The notes: generated by a model not told the origin, from the letters alone. Shown: positions 1 through 11,935, counted from the stretch's first letter. The stretch: DNA of 64,000 bases from Haliotis asinina (GCF_037392515.1 NC_090288.1:61427673-61491672); one strand, 5' to 3'. Made by a program: numbers and translations.

Positions 1-1198
1 ACGTGATCTAGCTACAGCATAGTTCCTACCGAACACAACAAAACAACCCAAAATAGTAATCCACCATTTTACTAAAAAGCTAAATAACAACTTTAATGTA
101 GTATTCGTGCACTGTCGTTGATGAATAAATGCTATAAACGGCAAATGTACATGTCGCACTCACCGAGGTCAGTAATAGGGGTTTCACTCAAATGCTGATG
201 TAATGGCTGTGCAGTGATGCTCGCCGCCGACATCTGCACATACTGAGGTATAGACGGGGCAGGGAAGAGTGTCGGGGCAGGGAAGAGAGACGGGGCAGGG
301 AAGAGTGTCGGGGCAGGGAAGAGCGTCGGGGCACGTGACGGGGACCGGCAGATGGTGGCCTAATATCTATGGTGTTGTCTCGTTTGTTTGTGCACGTGAA
401 TGAGACTGTGCCATCCACTGAGTGATGTCATGAGCCACGATGCACGGAGTCTGGAGACGACGACGAAGTCAACTAGTCTGAAGTGCCTCATACACAAATA
501 TCGGAACTATTCTAAACCGATAACATTGTGTGGCTATTTCTTACAGAAAACATTCGCAGATTTGTTACAACAAATTTATACCTCGTTCTTCTGACGCCAA
601 CGATTGTGGTGAAATTGTCCTGGTTGACAAAAATCTTGATTGTATGTGTTGAGACTAATTAGCTAGGTGTTTTTTGTGTTGACACATGGCCGGAGTAGCT
701 ATGTGTCTTACTGCATGTAGTGCCACATGGTCCGAACACCTCATAACGTACATCAAATCATTGTGATTTACGATAGTCGGAGACGGGGTCCAGACCGTTG
801 ACAAGGGGGTCGCGGCCAACTGTATCGGTCGTGAACACCATGCCTACAATACCACGGAGTCTACAGACCGGTTGGTCTGCTTGTTGCGTGTCCGCTCGTC
901 TATGCGTCGCTGTAGTTGTACAAAGCTACATGCATAATTGATCTAACACTCACACAACTTACAACACATCTTATTGTAATGCACGATAACAGTGACACAT
1001 TCGAGAACACAAAACGTGACGAGCGATCGTCGTTGGGGAGCGTAATCACATACACGACATGCCAGCCAATATAGTGAAAGATCCATCATAGAAGCTTCTC
1101 ACAACACAGATTCACAACAACCGGTATAGATATGCGGCCCTGTACATGGGGGCATGGCCTCACGGGACATGACCTTGAGGGGTCACGACCTTGACGGG
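1..1198. other. Intergenic DNA downstream of the left GPCR
   Basis: Apart from the 18-bp minisatellite, no recognisable gene is seen. A donor-like GGTGAGT on the minus strand (about 158-164) has no convincing coding frame before it. Just below the GPCR stop a short GGTCACGACCTTGA motif is repeated (about 1165-1200). Confidence 0.5.
254..333. repeat. 18-bp minisatellite, about 4.3 copies
   Basis: GGGGCAGGGAAGAGTGTC recurs at 256, 274, 292 and 310 with a partial copy at 328. The arginine, serine and proline-rich ORF read through it on the minus strand is a by-product. Confidence 0.9.
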
Positions 1199-2922
1199 TC
1201 ACACAAATGTCTGACTCTCGTGTTCCTGGATATTGCTTAGTCTGCCTGACACAAAGTACTTGTTCTCTATCACTCTCATGCTGGACCCGTCCAATCGCGG
1301 CATTGACTCTGGGTCACTTGATCTGCAGCAACAGTAACAGCAGCAGCAGCACATGTCTCGGAACCCGCGTCTAACATCGGGGAGGATGAGCCACAGAAGA
1401 GGCGTGATGGCGGAGTTTGCGTAGGCCACCCACAGCATAAGGTTGAAGGAAGGATGACTGCCTAGGTTCAGACTTGACAAGAACTGTGTGACACCATACG
1501 GCGCCCACATAAGAACAAACACCACGGAGATCACACACGACGCTGTTGTCTGCTGTCGCACCGTCTTACGCCGTTCCTGAGAATGTATGATTGCCGCCGG
1601 AGGTCGCTGTAGGAACAACATGATTATTATAACAAGCGCGAGACACAACACCACAGCGGCTGGAACTATGAACGTGACAAGTGGAATGACGAACTCCAGA
1701 TCGGAAAACTGTGCCCTGCAGTCAGGTATATTGCTGAAGTCAGCCCGCAACAGGAAGAATGGTATGATAAACGCTGCTCCAATGATCCATGGTCCGGCGA
1801 TAAGTACAGCCCACAGAGGCAATGTTGACCCTGGACTGAGGTCTGGGATCGCTAAGTCAACAGATCCTTCCGCAACCAGCACCAACACAATGAGAATGGA
1901 CACCGTCGTGAGGAGCTTGTCGATCATGAGCCAGAACTGGCAGATCTCCGCGCCGAAGTTCCATTCATCATTTACAAACATGTCCACCTTCACCGGAAGT
2001 ACAGTGCAGCCAAACAGGAAGTCGGTCATGGCGAGGTTGATGATGTGGAAGTTGTAGGTGTTGTTGCGACGGTCCTTTCGTTTGAGCAGCCCCAGGACCA
2101 GGAGTCCGTTCATCAGGATGATCCAGATGGTGAAGGCGATGAGGAGGTTAACCTGCAACAAGACATACTGTTGTTATAGCGATACATTCATACACTTTGT
2201 TCTGTAACTTGGGTGCGTACGTCACGTGGGTGTGTGGATGAATGAGCAGGGTTTCATCGTGCCTTTTGTGACAGGCATCACTCGAATTACACCGCTCAAG
2301 CAGTTTCCACATTAAACACGGCTTTCAGCGTAACGGGCACACACGTCAACACATCGATTAAACCCTCCTCCCGGTAGTACGTATAAAATATAATATAAAT
2401 ATTATAAATAAACCAACATGACTCTTAACCATTACTGTGTTCCCAAATGAGAAAGATCCCCAGCACCCCCTTACGAATAAGCCCAGGTTGGAGATCGCTA
2501 GTTCTAAGTCCGCTGATCCATTCCACATTTTCATAGGTAGTGTGGGGCTACAGGCCCAGGGTACAGATCAGTATTAGGAGAGCCACTGTTAACAACACGT
2601 CGTGTTATTGAGGTGGTGTATTGTCATTTGAGCAGACGATGAGCGATCAGCGCCTTTGGGGACAATGTCAGGTATTAAAGCCACATTGTGTGACTACAAT
2701 TACTACACAGAGTTACAGTGGGGCATATTCTGCCTTTAACAACCATGGAGAGGATCAACCTTTAAATACCAGATGTGAATGGAGAGTCATAGTAACACAA
2801 TCTCGATGATGTCTCACCTTCCACACCACATCCGCAGGGAACATATTTCCAGACTCCGAGAGCACCACCTCTTCATGCGGGGGACTGTCAAGCGAGCGCG
2901 GGGGATTGTCAAGCGAGGACAT
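1199..2922 (-). CDS. Class A GPCR, atypical (DRY lost), two coding exons
   Basis: Predicted seven-helix plasma-membrane receptor of 352 aa. Exon 1 runs 2922-2818 (35 codons) and exon 2 runs 2152-1199. The donor is AAG|GTGAGA (2818|2817) and the acceptor TTGTTGCAG|GTT (2153|2152), joined in phase 0. The start ATG at 2922 has A at -3 and an in-frame stop just upstream. Visible landmarks are N50 (1.50), D79 (2.50), C106 (3.25), D113 (3.32), W157 (4.50), ECL2 C180, P199 (5.50), the MWAP motif with W251 (6.48), W276 (7.40), Y279 (7.43), and TPLLW at 285-289 in place of NPxxY. After helix 3 the DRY position reads E130-G131-S132, so Arg3.50 is missing. The tail has eight cysteines (303-311), likely palmitoylated. 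Family knowledge: Asp3.32 marks aminergic receptors. Inference: a monoamine-receptor relative with altered or lost G-protein coupling. It is a paralogue of the gene at 56811. The ligand is unknown. The ORF is intact, so it is not an obvious pseudogene. Confidence 0.85.
2153..2817 (-). other. Intron of the left GPCR gene
   Basis: A 665-bp GT-AG intron placed by a consensus donor (GTGAGA) and acceptor (TTGTTGCAG) that join two open frames in phase 0 just before TM1. It includes an A+T-rich patch near 2385-2415. No other element was recognised in it. Confidence 0.75.
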
Positions 2923-3670
2923 TCTATCTTACTTCATGTCCTGAAAAATAGACCATGTTAACACGGTACGAAACTGGCACTATTTGATGTATTGCAACAC
3001 ACCATTCCTGCAGTTTAGGCTGAATTTACCGCATGATCAGGGTTTTAGGTTCAAACACAATACACATGACGGGATTCGAACCCAGGTCGTGTGTGATCTG
3101 ACTGCACCGGTTGATTCCACAGCCCAGCCTAAAAACAGGCGTAATGGGTAATAGGATGAAACTAAGCACTGCTTAAAGATGGGCAGGTTGAAATCGTAAC
3201 CGACTGAAATAATTAACAGACTTAAAAGATCTCAAAGTGTAAACTCAGCTTACTACTCACAGATAAATAATAACATCGCACTCGTTATATATAACTTGTA
3301 ATTTTTTTTCAAAGAAAGTTTTACCGTTTAAGTGGCGTATATAACGTAACTGATAAACTTTCTAACAGTTTCACCTGGATGATAATACACGAGAAATATC
3401 ACAGGACATGCATACAGCATATCCCCAGGCAATCTATTACATGAAGCGTAACTTCCGCTTCATTAACCTGTAACACCACCTGCTGGAAGTAATTACACGA
3501 AGTGTATATTCGCTGTTAGTGCGAACTAACGTCATTTCAGAAAACCATCTCCTGTAGGAAGCTCCTTTACCAAGACTGACAGTCTGCTAGTTAAAATCCT
3601 TTCTCAATATTTATCTGCCAATATAAGCTGCTCCCATAACTTATAGTACATCCTGCTTGCACAGCCCCTG
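2923..3670. other. Non-coding DNA upstream of the left GPCR
   Basis: Should contain the promoter or 5' UTR of the minus-strand GPCR; no clear TATA element can be assigned. Around 3065-3090, GGATTCGAACCCAGG looks like a tRNA-type B box on the minus strand, probably a SINE remnant. Confidence 0.4.
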
Positions 3671-4110
3671 CATGTAGTTCTGTCAATATGCCCTGCAGCA
3701 ATAGGCAGCTAGTACGCCTGCATGTAAATATGTCAATATGCCCTGCAGCAATAGGCAGCTAGTACGCTGACATGTAAATCTGTCAATATGCCCTGCAGCA
3801 ATAGGCAGCTAGTACGCCGACATGTAAATCTGTCAATATGCCCTGCAGCAATAGGCAGCTAGTACGCCGACATGTAAATCTGTCAATATGCCCTGCAGCA
3901 ATAGGCAGCTAGTACGCCGACATGTAAATCTGTCGATATGCCCTGCAGCAATAGGCAGCTAGTACGCCGACATGTAAATCTGTCAATATGCCCTGCAGCA
4001 ATAGGCAGCTAGTACGCTTGCATGTAAATCTGTCAATATGCCCTGCAGCAATAGGCAGCTAGTACGCCGGCATGTAAATCTGTCAATATGCCCTGCAGCA
4101 ATAGGCAGCC
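3671..4110. repeat. 50-bp tandem array, 8.8 copies
   Basis: CATGTAAATCTGTCAATATG followed by CCCTGCAGCAATAGGCAGCT and AGTACGCCGA repeats exactly every 50 bp (3671, 3721, 3771 ... 4071). Copies are nearly identical; degenerate relatives continue to about 4210. Confidence 0.95.
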
Positions 4111-4210
4111 GGTAGACCCTACCAGTAAATCTACCCAGAGGCTCTGCATGTTTAACTGCCAATACGCACTGCATGTATTGCTGCCAGCACGCCCTGCGTG
4201 TATAACTGTA

Positions 4211-7184
4211 TAACGCCTCTACTTGTTCATGTTTTCGTGACCTTGACCTTACTCAATATTTGTGACTTGTTTGAAGATGTTATGACGATCAGGTGATCCT
4301 AAATATAAGTTATGCTGCAGCAAGAGTGATTAATTATATACTTCAGGCCACACGAAGCGTTGCTCTGGCATAATCAGCACGCCACTCAAACATTGAGAAA
4401 CTCTCACCACAATCCTCCGACTGCTCCTCTTGCAGTAACTGCCTCAAGAAATAATTATTCCATGAAGAAACAATAAAAAAAACTGCCATCCCTTTCAAGT
4501 GCATTTTAGAGGAGAAAACGTGCACAATAAAGCAAGAAATACCATATCCCATCGTTTACATGTTGCGTTGTTACATAAAGACACTTCCGTCAAAGTCGGA
4601 CGTCGTCATGATACAGCTGCTGATACCACTCCATCATTCTGTCTGAAACATGCACCTGTGCCCAGTTTCCAGGACAATGTCACCCTTTGGTGCTTTGGGT
4701 CAACGCTCACTGACGTGGGCACTGGAACTTACGTTTGACCGATACTCGAATATTCGTCTGTTGGTGATCATTATGTAGATGGGCGGCATTTTAGGCTGAC
4801 TGACAAGCCGTGGGACCACACTATCTTGTAATTTGTCAGAGCACAGGTTGGAAGTTAACCGTCAGCTGATGGTCTGCTGTTTAGTTGCCTTGGTAACACC
4901 TACAGTGTTGAACAAACTCGTCAGAATAAGGATCTGCGTTTCCTGACATGGCTAAGGGAGGTAATTCAGCAAAGTGAATAGGGGTGGAATACACAAATGG
5001 GCAGCGCGATATAATGAAGGTTCGGCTTACGGTTAAAAGTTGAAAGGAAGATTTAAGCAAACTGGTATCCAAATGAACCAAAAGTTTGCGTTTCATGGGA
5101 AACTTTGCGAACATAATGAAATTCTAGCTCTTTTTTACGCATTCTCTAATCTGAGCCAGTGAGTCATTACTCATTTCAAAGGACTTTCAATAGAACAAAG
5201 AAATATCCTGAACATACTCAACCTTACACTAATAACTATTAATGATCATCGTGAAAAAACCTCCAACCGGGATTGTCTGTAATCTGGAGACAGTGCAGGA
5301 GGGTCGAGCTCATCTCGAACCCCAGCCAGTTTACTCCTCCCACTTAACTGCGTGTAGCCGGGGGCGCGGCCGACGCACGGGAGGGGGTCGAACTCATCAG
5401 AATTTCCACTGAAGGACTTTGATCCCAGTAAGGTTGCTACCGGCGGTCTTCCGTAATCACCATAGCCTCGTTCACATCAGTCGGTGTTTGAGGCACTATT
5501 AAAAATCAGCTGTTTTCCTACACAGTTGAGTGGGTCATAGTTGGAGATAAAATGAAAATGACGGCGTTACGCTGGCACAACTCCATGAGGTTTTCTTTCC
5601 AGGAAAGTAAGAACCACGCAACATAATGCTGCCGCTGTGTAAGCGTGAGCGGAGCGAGCAAAATGATCGTAATTTATAGATACACGGAAGACAGTGTTGT
5701 CTCTTGTTCGTTCCATGGGCAAAGGAAATACGGTTAAGGCTCGTCTCAGTGCTAACTGAACACACACAATATGGATGTTGTTGTATCTTGACTCGGCCGT
5801 ACCAGTACATCTAAAATTCCATTTCCTTACAACTGAAAACAAATATATATTATAGCAAGAAAATTGGATTAATTATGGATTAATCTTGTAAAAACTACTT
5901 TAAAATAGATCAATTAACATTATTTCGGAAATTATGTAGATGAGATTTTACCACTTGCATGACATTTTATGAAAGCCCCAAATCCGTAATTACCAATTTA
6001 CAGGATGTGAACTTTGGTTAATCTAATTTTCATTTTAGCATAAAAAAGTATCTGAAAGTAAAGTATTCAGGATGGGATTGGTATGCTGAGTTAAAATATA
6101 TTATATTTTGGAACTAATATGAGAGGAACAAAATGTTCTGTGAATCTTTCATTATTTTCAGCAATTCCCTTCCGAAAGGAAGATCTGTAGATCCAGTAGG
6201 GCCACTGATATTTACTCGAAGAACAGACAAAGAGATCGGTACCTCCAGACAAAATAATGCACCGCACTATCCTTGTCTTTTTCAGTATTAACCACTGGCA
6301 CCCAGAGTTACAGCAGACTTCATGCCTGAAAAATAGATTTGACCTCAACATTTCAGAGAACATGTTCAAAATTGTACTTGGAAATATCACCGAACACTAC
6401 TTCAGACCCAAACTACAGCTTTGATATCCGTAACAAAAGCGGCCCGGCAAAATAACCATTTCGCGTTCGTTTCATTTCCAGCCCTTAAGATACACAAATG
6501 TGTACCTCTCTTTTGTCCGTCTGTATAGTTTGAACGTCACAGAGCTTCAAAGTGTGGCACGAACGTCAACGGCGAACCACCGTTATTATATTTTGTTGTA
6601 ATCACTGAGGTTATTCGTCATAAAGAATTCCTAACATAATCATTAAGTATTCGGGGTAATAACGCCGCGTTTGAATTGCTGCACATTGACAGAATTCAAT
6701 GAAACAAGTAAACATGCACAGGTTTGAAATCAAATACACGTGTGTTGAATCACCCTAGCAGCTATTGCTCCGCAGATTCACATGTTTAACCGCGAAACGG
6801 CTTCAAAGAGAGACAAGCAATTACAGCCAGCTTTTGATTAAACCTCGGCATATCTCGAACGTCAAATATCACCGACTGATCTTGTAGGAGTGGAATATAA
6901 TTATTTATCCCCTGACTTCAAGGTAGGAGCGTAAGATTGTTGTTAATCAATGTAGTCCTCAACCCTGATAAACCTATCCCGACTTACTGGACCGAAAGTA
7001 TTGATTATATGACAAGGTATATCTTGTGTACTTCATGTAATCTCAGACGCTATACATCGGGACGATATGACTGACTTTAACGACTCTCGCCACAAGTAGG
7101 CCATGAAAGAGTGGCTGAGTTTGATTTCAAACCACTCATGGTTAACGCCAATATACTCACTGCCGTTATATTGCTGGAGCGTTA
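4211..7184. other. Intergenic A+T-rich DNA, no gene recognised
   Basis: All open frames here are under 100 codons and resemble no family I know. A G+C-rich island lies at about 5270-5460 in an otherwise A+T-rich context. AAGGGAGGTAATTC occurs at about 4954, the same short motif as in the Tc1 element at 37980. Confidence 0.5.
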
Positions 7185-7330
7185 CTATACTCACTGCCGT
7201 TATATTGCTGGAATATTGCTGTGTAACCAACCAACCAATGTGCTCATGCATGTGACCATGTCTGGTGTCCACTGCCGTGATGTTGCTGGACTAGTGCTAA
7301 AAGCGCAGTAAAGCCATACTCACTCACTCC
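7185..7330 (+). mobile_element. SINE fragment, family B tail
   Basis: Repeated GCCGTTATATTGCTGGA units, then GTGCTAAAAGCGCAGTAAAG and ending in CATACTCACTCACTC. This is the sense orientation of the tail that appears reversed at 23366-23520. The copy is rearranged and partly duplicated. Confidence 0.6.
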
Positions 7331-7542
7331 ATGCCTTTGACAGTGTCCTTATATAGTTTTACTGGTATTACATAGTTTAGCATGAATGCCAAAGTATTAC
7401 CATAGAGTGCCATAATGAAGTGCTTATCTGAGGTAAGAAGGTGTTGGGAATTTACAGCGCATATTCAGTGAAGGATTTGACTAACAAATATTTTGTAGTG
7501 TAGAGTTTCCGCACTGATTCTTTGGATAAATACCATCCAAAA

Positions 7543-7861
7543 CGCGTGGCGTCGATGTTCCCCATGCCGATACAGGCGTGGCGTCGATGTTCCCCATGTC
7601 GATACAGGCGTGTCGTCGATGTTCCCCATGTCGATACAGGCGTGGCGTCGATGTTCCCCATGTCGATACAGGCGTGGCGTCGATGTTCCCCAAGTCGATA
7701 CAGGCGTGGCGTCGATGTTCCCCATGTCGATACAGGCGTGGCGTCGATGTTCCCCAAGTCGATACAGGCGTGGCGTCGATGTTCCCCATGTCGATACAGG
7801 CGTGGCGTAGATGTTCCCCATGTCGATACAGGCGTGGTGTCGATGTTCCCGATGTCGATGA
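7543..7861. repeat. 32-bp minisatellite, about 10 copies
   Basis: GGCGTCGATGTTCCCCATGT followed by CGATACAGGCGT repeats every 32 bp. The unit has no stop codon in any frame on either strand, so all six frames stay open; these ORFs are artefacts of the repeat. Single-base variants (CAAGTC for CATGTC, GTCG for GGCG) alternate between copies. Confidence 0.95.
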
Positions 7862-8631
7862 AGTCCAGTGCTATTCGTTACAAATGTTATTAAAAAGGGT
7901 AGCACCTATTGACTTTTAATTTGTAGTGACAGATGTCAGCTTGTGAGTGTTCAAAGAAGAGATAACATTTAACACTGGAATATCTAATTACTGAGAAGTT
8001 ACAGTCACCAAACAGTTGACAGAGTTAAATTACCTCTATAGCACTGGAACCGAGAAAACATTGAAACAGTATACGCAGTTGTTATGTGTCTGGTGGCGAC
8101 TGTAACATAGTTCCTGGAGAAAATATATTCTGTCAGTAGTTTATAATTACCGGTAATCAGGGGGTGAGATGAGAAGCTTCTGACCCCTTAACCAAAGTAA
8201 GGGGTCCATGAGCCAGGCCATGAGATTAAATACTTCAGATTACAATGATGTAGTTTCACTGTGTTAAGAGGTCAGTGAGAAAGAATCACACTTCTCTTGG
8301 TACTATTCCCGCAATGCCATAGCAAGGGACACAGAGACATGGGTTCGAGGATGTGGGAAATCGAAACCGGGCTCTCGCCATGTGTCATCTGAGATCGGAC
8401 CGGTAACGCCATTAGTTTCATGGGAATCGTCAGTCAGACAGTGTTCTGCAGTTGGTCAGCATTGTCTCGGTATCGGGTACGACAAAGCAGTGGTTGATAT
8501 GATGCACAAAGATCACACACATGCTTTATGTCTGGAGCGAATGTGTCCTCGGCGTCAGACTCCAGGTCAATGTCAGATACATCTTGTCTTCAGGGAGAGA
8601 CCTTAAATGTCAGGGAACGATTGTCTTCAAG
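7862..8631. other. Intergenic DNA with a short hairpin
   Basis: No gene recognised. A perfect 9-bp stem, GACCCCTTA (8182-8190) and TAAGGGGTC (8198-8206), encloses a 7-nt loop. Confidence 0.45.
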
Positions 8632-8643
8632 AAGTAGAAGTAA

Positions 8644-8703
<60 letters not shown>

Positions 8704-8736
8704 CAGTAGCAGCAGCAGCGGCAGTAGTAACAGTAG
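8632..8736. repeat. (AGT)n/(AGC)n microsatellite
   Basis: About 30 AGT triplets ending in AGC and GGC variants. The polyserine ORF it creates (8528-8872) is not treated as a gene. Confidence 0.95.
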
Positions 8737-10744
8737 CTATTGTCTAAAGTCACGTTCTTTGTCATCCGAACAACCTTTTCGGAGATTCAAGGTAGTGCTT
8801 GGTGTTGATCTAGGTGTTTGTGGCAAACGAAACAAACATGGACTTGGTTTTCCTATCATACTTGAAGTTTAAATGACATGTAGTTAAAATATATTCAGTT
8901 GTATTCTTGCCATCGGTTTAGATATGTTTGTAAAACACGTTGACCGAGACCAGTGACAGGCGGCCGATGAAGAGGTAGATGTAGGGGCGGTCGCCAATAG
9001 CACAGTATAATACATCTCCTTGAACGGCTTCAACAAATTACAAAACTCATTATCTGCAAAACTGGTGATCAATAGTTTGCAGTGTTTCCTTCGTTTCTAT
9101 GGATGCAAATACCGATATTTCCTTTGAATTCAATACTCTGCAAGAAGATTTAATGTATAAATTTTAATGAAACAATATCATGAAGAGAATTGTTCTTTCA
9201 ACATTAAAGACAACAGTGTAGCGACCAAGCAAGACTTTAAAAAATCCATTATCGTATCTTCAGTCACAAATGCGGGAAGGAAAAACTCCGATATTCGCAC
9301 AAAAAAACGTAATTGTACAATTTAGCAATATTGATTACATTGTTAAGATGGAAACCCCTTTTAAGACAGTTTCTATTTCGGATCTCAGCTGAGGTGCATT
9401 TAGTGCTTCCTCCTCAAAGGAACCATTCCTTCATTATATATTTAAACCTGGTAATAAAGTCGAAACTCGCGGTCTGTCAACTTTGTTCAAATAACGGTCT
9501 TGATGTCGACGTGTCCGTAATGTCAACCTGACAAGACTACCTCCCAGCATCCAGTGGGAGGGAAATATACACACATACCTGTAAGAGTTTTACGGCTTTG
9601 TAAATGTACCATTTTTACGATTAACTCCCTTGGGCTTATTTCATTGCTAAGGGAGGGATTAAGTGGTTGAGTTTAGTTTTAATCAGCAATATTCCAGATA
9701 TAAAGCTAAAATTCAGATCTGGGAAAATAATGTTTCGAAACTAAAATAATTCAGCGTCAAGGAGACTTTTCAAAAGCCTCTTTGATATGAATTAAAATTT
9801 CAGATTAGACCTTCTCTTTCAGTAAGCTGGCACACAAATTCGAAATGTCCAAAGAGCGTTGGACATTGATGTAGAGTGTATTTAAATGAAGAGAAGTACA
9901 TATGTTTGATGTCGTTAGATCTTGAAGACAAAGATCTTAAAGATGATATTTCCCTATTGAAACAATTATATATTAGGAGGACATCGGAACACTTTATTAC
10001 TGGCGGTGATAGGTCATGCCTTGGCTGCTTTGGTGATGCTTTCTCGTCGAAATGCTAATTCGCCTTTCCGTTTTGTGGATTTGCAGTCAGATGTGATACA
10101 GTGACTGGGAAAGTTGGTTTCAAGGAATATCTGCAAGGTTCAGGCGGTGCCTGTTGGTAATGACCGATCAAGTCCAGGGTATTGCCTGATCCATACCTTA
10201 TCATTGAACTAAACACTTCTGAGAGCACCGAATCACTTCAGAAACAGAAGTATTTCAAGAGTGACATGATCTGAGACAACACAACCTCCTTGGAGAATTC
10301 CAACGACGCATTTATAGATCATGCCATTCAGGATACCCTTTTCTCCCACTGAGGTTTTCTGTATCTTGTTTCGAGTTTGTTTAGCCATATACTTATGGCT
10401 TCCCAGTGAATCCGTCAACAAGGGATGAGTTCGACCCTTGAACTTCAATGGCTGGCCATTTGGGTGTTGACGAAGTAACCTATAATGAGATTAGAGGCAT
10501 TTTTCCTGCCCAGTTCGCATCAGGATGTGCCAAACGTTTGTAAGACTTGTTGTGCATGCCGTGTGATAAACAAACCTAGCCAGGAAATTGCACCTGCCTC
10601 CATGAAATATATACAAGAGTTTGAGGGGCATTCAGTTTGGTAACTATTTTTTATGATGATCCCTTGCCTCAAACTAAGTTTGGTAATAAGTATTTGTTGA
10701 CACCCATGTATAAGATTCCCAGAAGTCATTTCTAAGAGAAAATG
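8737..10744. other. Intergenic DNA, no gene recognised
   Basis: A+T-rich; the open frames are short and show no recognisable motif. A short inverted pair, CTACCTCCCAGCATCC and GTGGGAGG, occurs near 9540-9560. Confidence 0.45.
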
Positions 10745-10950
10745 TGCATTCTGCAATATTCTAGCTGTATGGTGGCGGTCTGTAAATAATCAAAGTCTGA
10801 ACGATCCACTGATCAATAACATGAGCACCGATTTACACAGTTGGGATACGATGACATGTGTCAACAAAGTCAGCAAGCCTGACCACCTCGATCTCGTTTG
10901 TCACCTCTTACGCCTCTTAGGACAAGCATGGGTTACTTAAGATCAATTCT
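10745..10950 (-). mobile_element. SINE, family A, decayed copy
   Basis: Matches the family A order read in reverse: GCAATATTCTAGCTGTATGG, a GGCGGTCTGTAAATAATC block, a GATCAATAACATGAGC block, ACGATGACATGTGTCAAC, and CTGACCACCTCGATC. The (GTGA)n end is missing. Confidence 0.75.
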
Positions 10951-11622
10951 AAGGGGGTCTTCGAGGGTCAAAGAGGAAAGGCATTCTTAAAGGTCACATG
11001 CAACGTAAAACACAACTTTGCAGATTCTGGTACCTTTCGGTATGCACTTACCGAAACAAGTCATAAAAAATGCCAATTCAACCTATAAAGTTGAAACAAA
11101 CGCGATGAAAAAAAGCCCGCGAAATCGGAGTTCAAACGTTTCACTAAATTCCCCCCAGCGCTGGGGGAAAAACTGGTTTCAACAGCTGTGCTGCGCTGCG
11201 TCCATAACGCATGCACAGTGAATAGGTTCGCGGAGCTTGAAACAGTATGCATGCCCAGCGTCTGAGGTCGTGAGCAGTAGTCTAATCTTGGTTGTGTACA
11301 CAAACAAGTAAATAATCTACTCGTTACGTAAAAAAAACTTGTTGACTGTAGTAAGCAGTTTCTGTCACAGAGAAAGCTCAGTGTCTGGTTTATTCACATC
11401 TATATGTCTGCCTGCCTGTCTGCTAAAGACAACATGCAGTACACAGCTTCAATCATTGACCACGTGCAGTTTGAACTTAACACCTATCAGACTATATGAC
11501 ATAGAGAAAATAAGTTGATTTATGACTCGTGCACCCCAGTCCCGTGTCTGCCACATTATGTAATTAGGCAGGTGTGATACACATGATATGTTTTATGTCT
11601 GTGGGTTGCAAACAACCTACAT

Positions 11623-11865
11623 TCATTTTTTTCGGATGACTGGATCTGACGGAAACTGGTGCAAACTCTTGTCAGTTTCAAGTACTGCTTTGTACTTGGA
11701 CGAATGACAGATTCCAGCCACGCAGTAGTTTACCATCTCTGCTGACATGATTTTTGATTGGATCGAGCGCAAATTCAGAGAACATGTATTTTCCAAACCC
11801 AACATCTCTATATACATTCCTCGTGGATAACGACTTCTTTTAGTGTATATGATTTTGTTTGACAA
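11623..11865 (-). pseudogene. THAP-domain transposase remnant
   Basis: The 80-codon frame contains the start of a THAP DNA-binding zinc finger. From an internal Met it reads MVNYCVAGICHSS, then LHQFPSDPVIRKK; this gives the C-x4-C pair and the HxFP...RKKW signature up to the point where Trp is expected. A TGA stop stands exactly where that Trp codon (TGG) would be, and more stops follow, so the finger is truncated. It sits inside the TTAA-flanked element at 10991-12272. No catalytic domain was seen. The role in an intact element would be binding of the transposon ends. It is not a functional gene here. Confidence 0.65.
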
Positions 11866-11935
11866 CAGTATATGAATCCATACTGAAACGACGTATCAAG
11901 TACACAAAAAGAAGTTGTTATCCATAAAGAATCTT
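11816..11935 (+). mobile_element. Penelope-type 3' tails in inverted arrangement with hammerhead-like core
   Basis: A tail on the plus strand has TTGACAAC (11859-11866), stem AGTAT/ATACT (11867-11871 with 11880-11884), GAAAC (11885-11889) and the end AAAAAGAAGTTGTTATCC. A second tail on the minus strand (11825-11847) is its near-exact inverse: 21 of 23 positions match 11901-11923. The whole can fold as a long stem closing a hammerhead-like core. It lies inside the Kolobok-like element, so it is a nested insertion. Confidence 0.6.

Noticed and set aside
158..165. Minus-strand splice donor (GGTGAGT)
   Set aside because: No coding frame reaches it: the minus-strand frame upstream stops at 188.
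1587..2057. 156-codon frame antisense to the left GPCR
   Set aside because: Shadow of the GPCR exon on the other strand.
3671..4110. CRISPR array
   Set aside because: The 50-bp units are contiguous and nearly identical with no variable spacers, in an animal genome; it is a minisatellite. The same applies to the 62-, 36- and 70-bp arrays.
8528..8872. Polyserine protein
   Set aside because: Created by the AGT microsatellite; no conserved flanking sequence.
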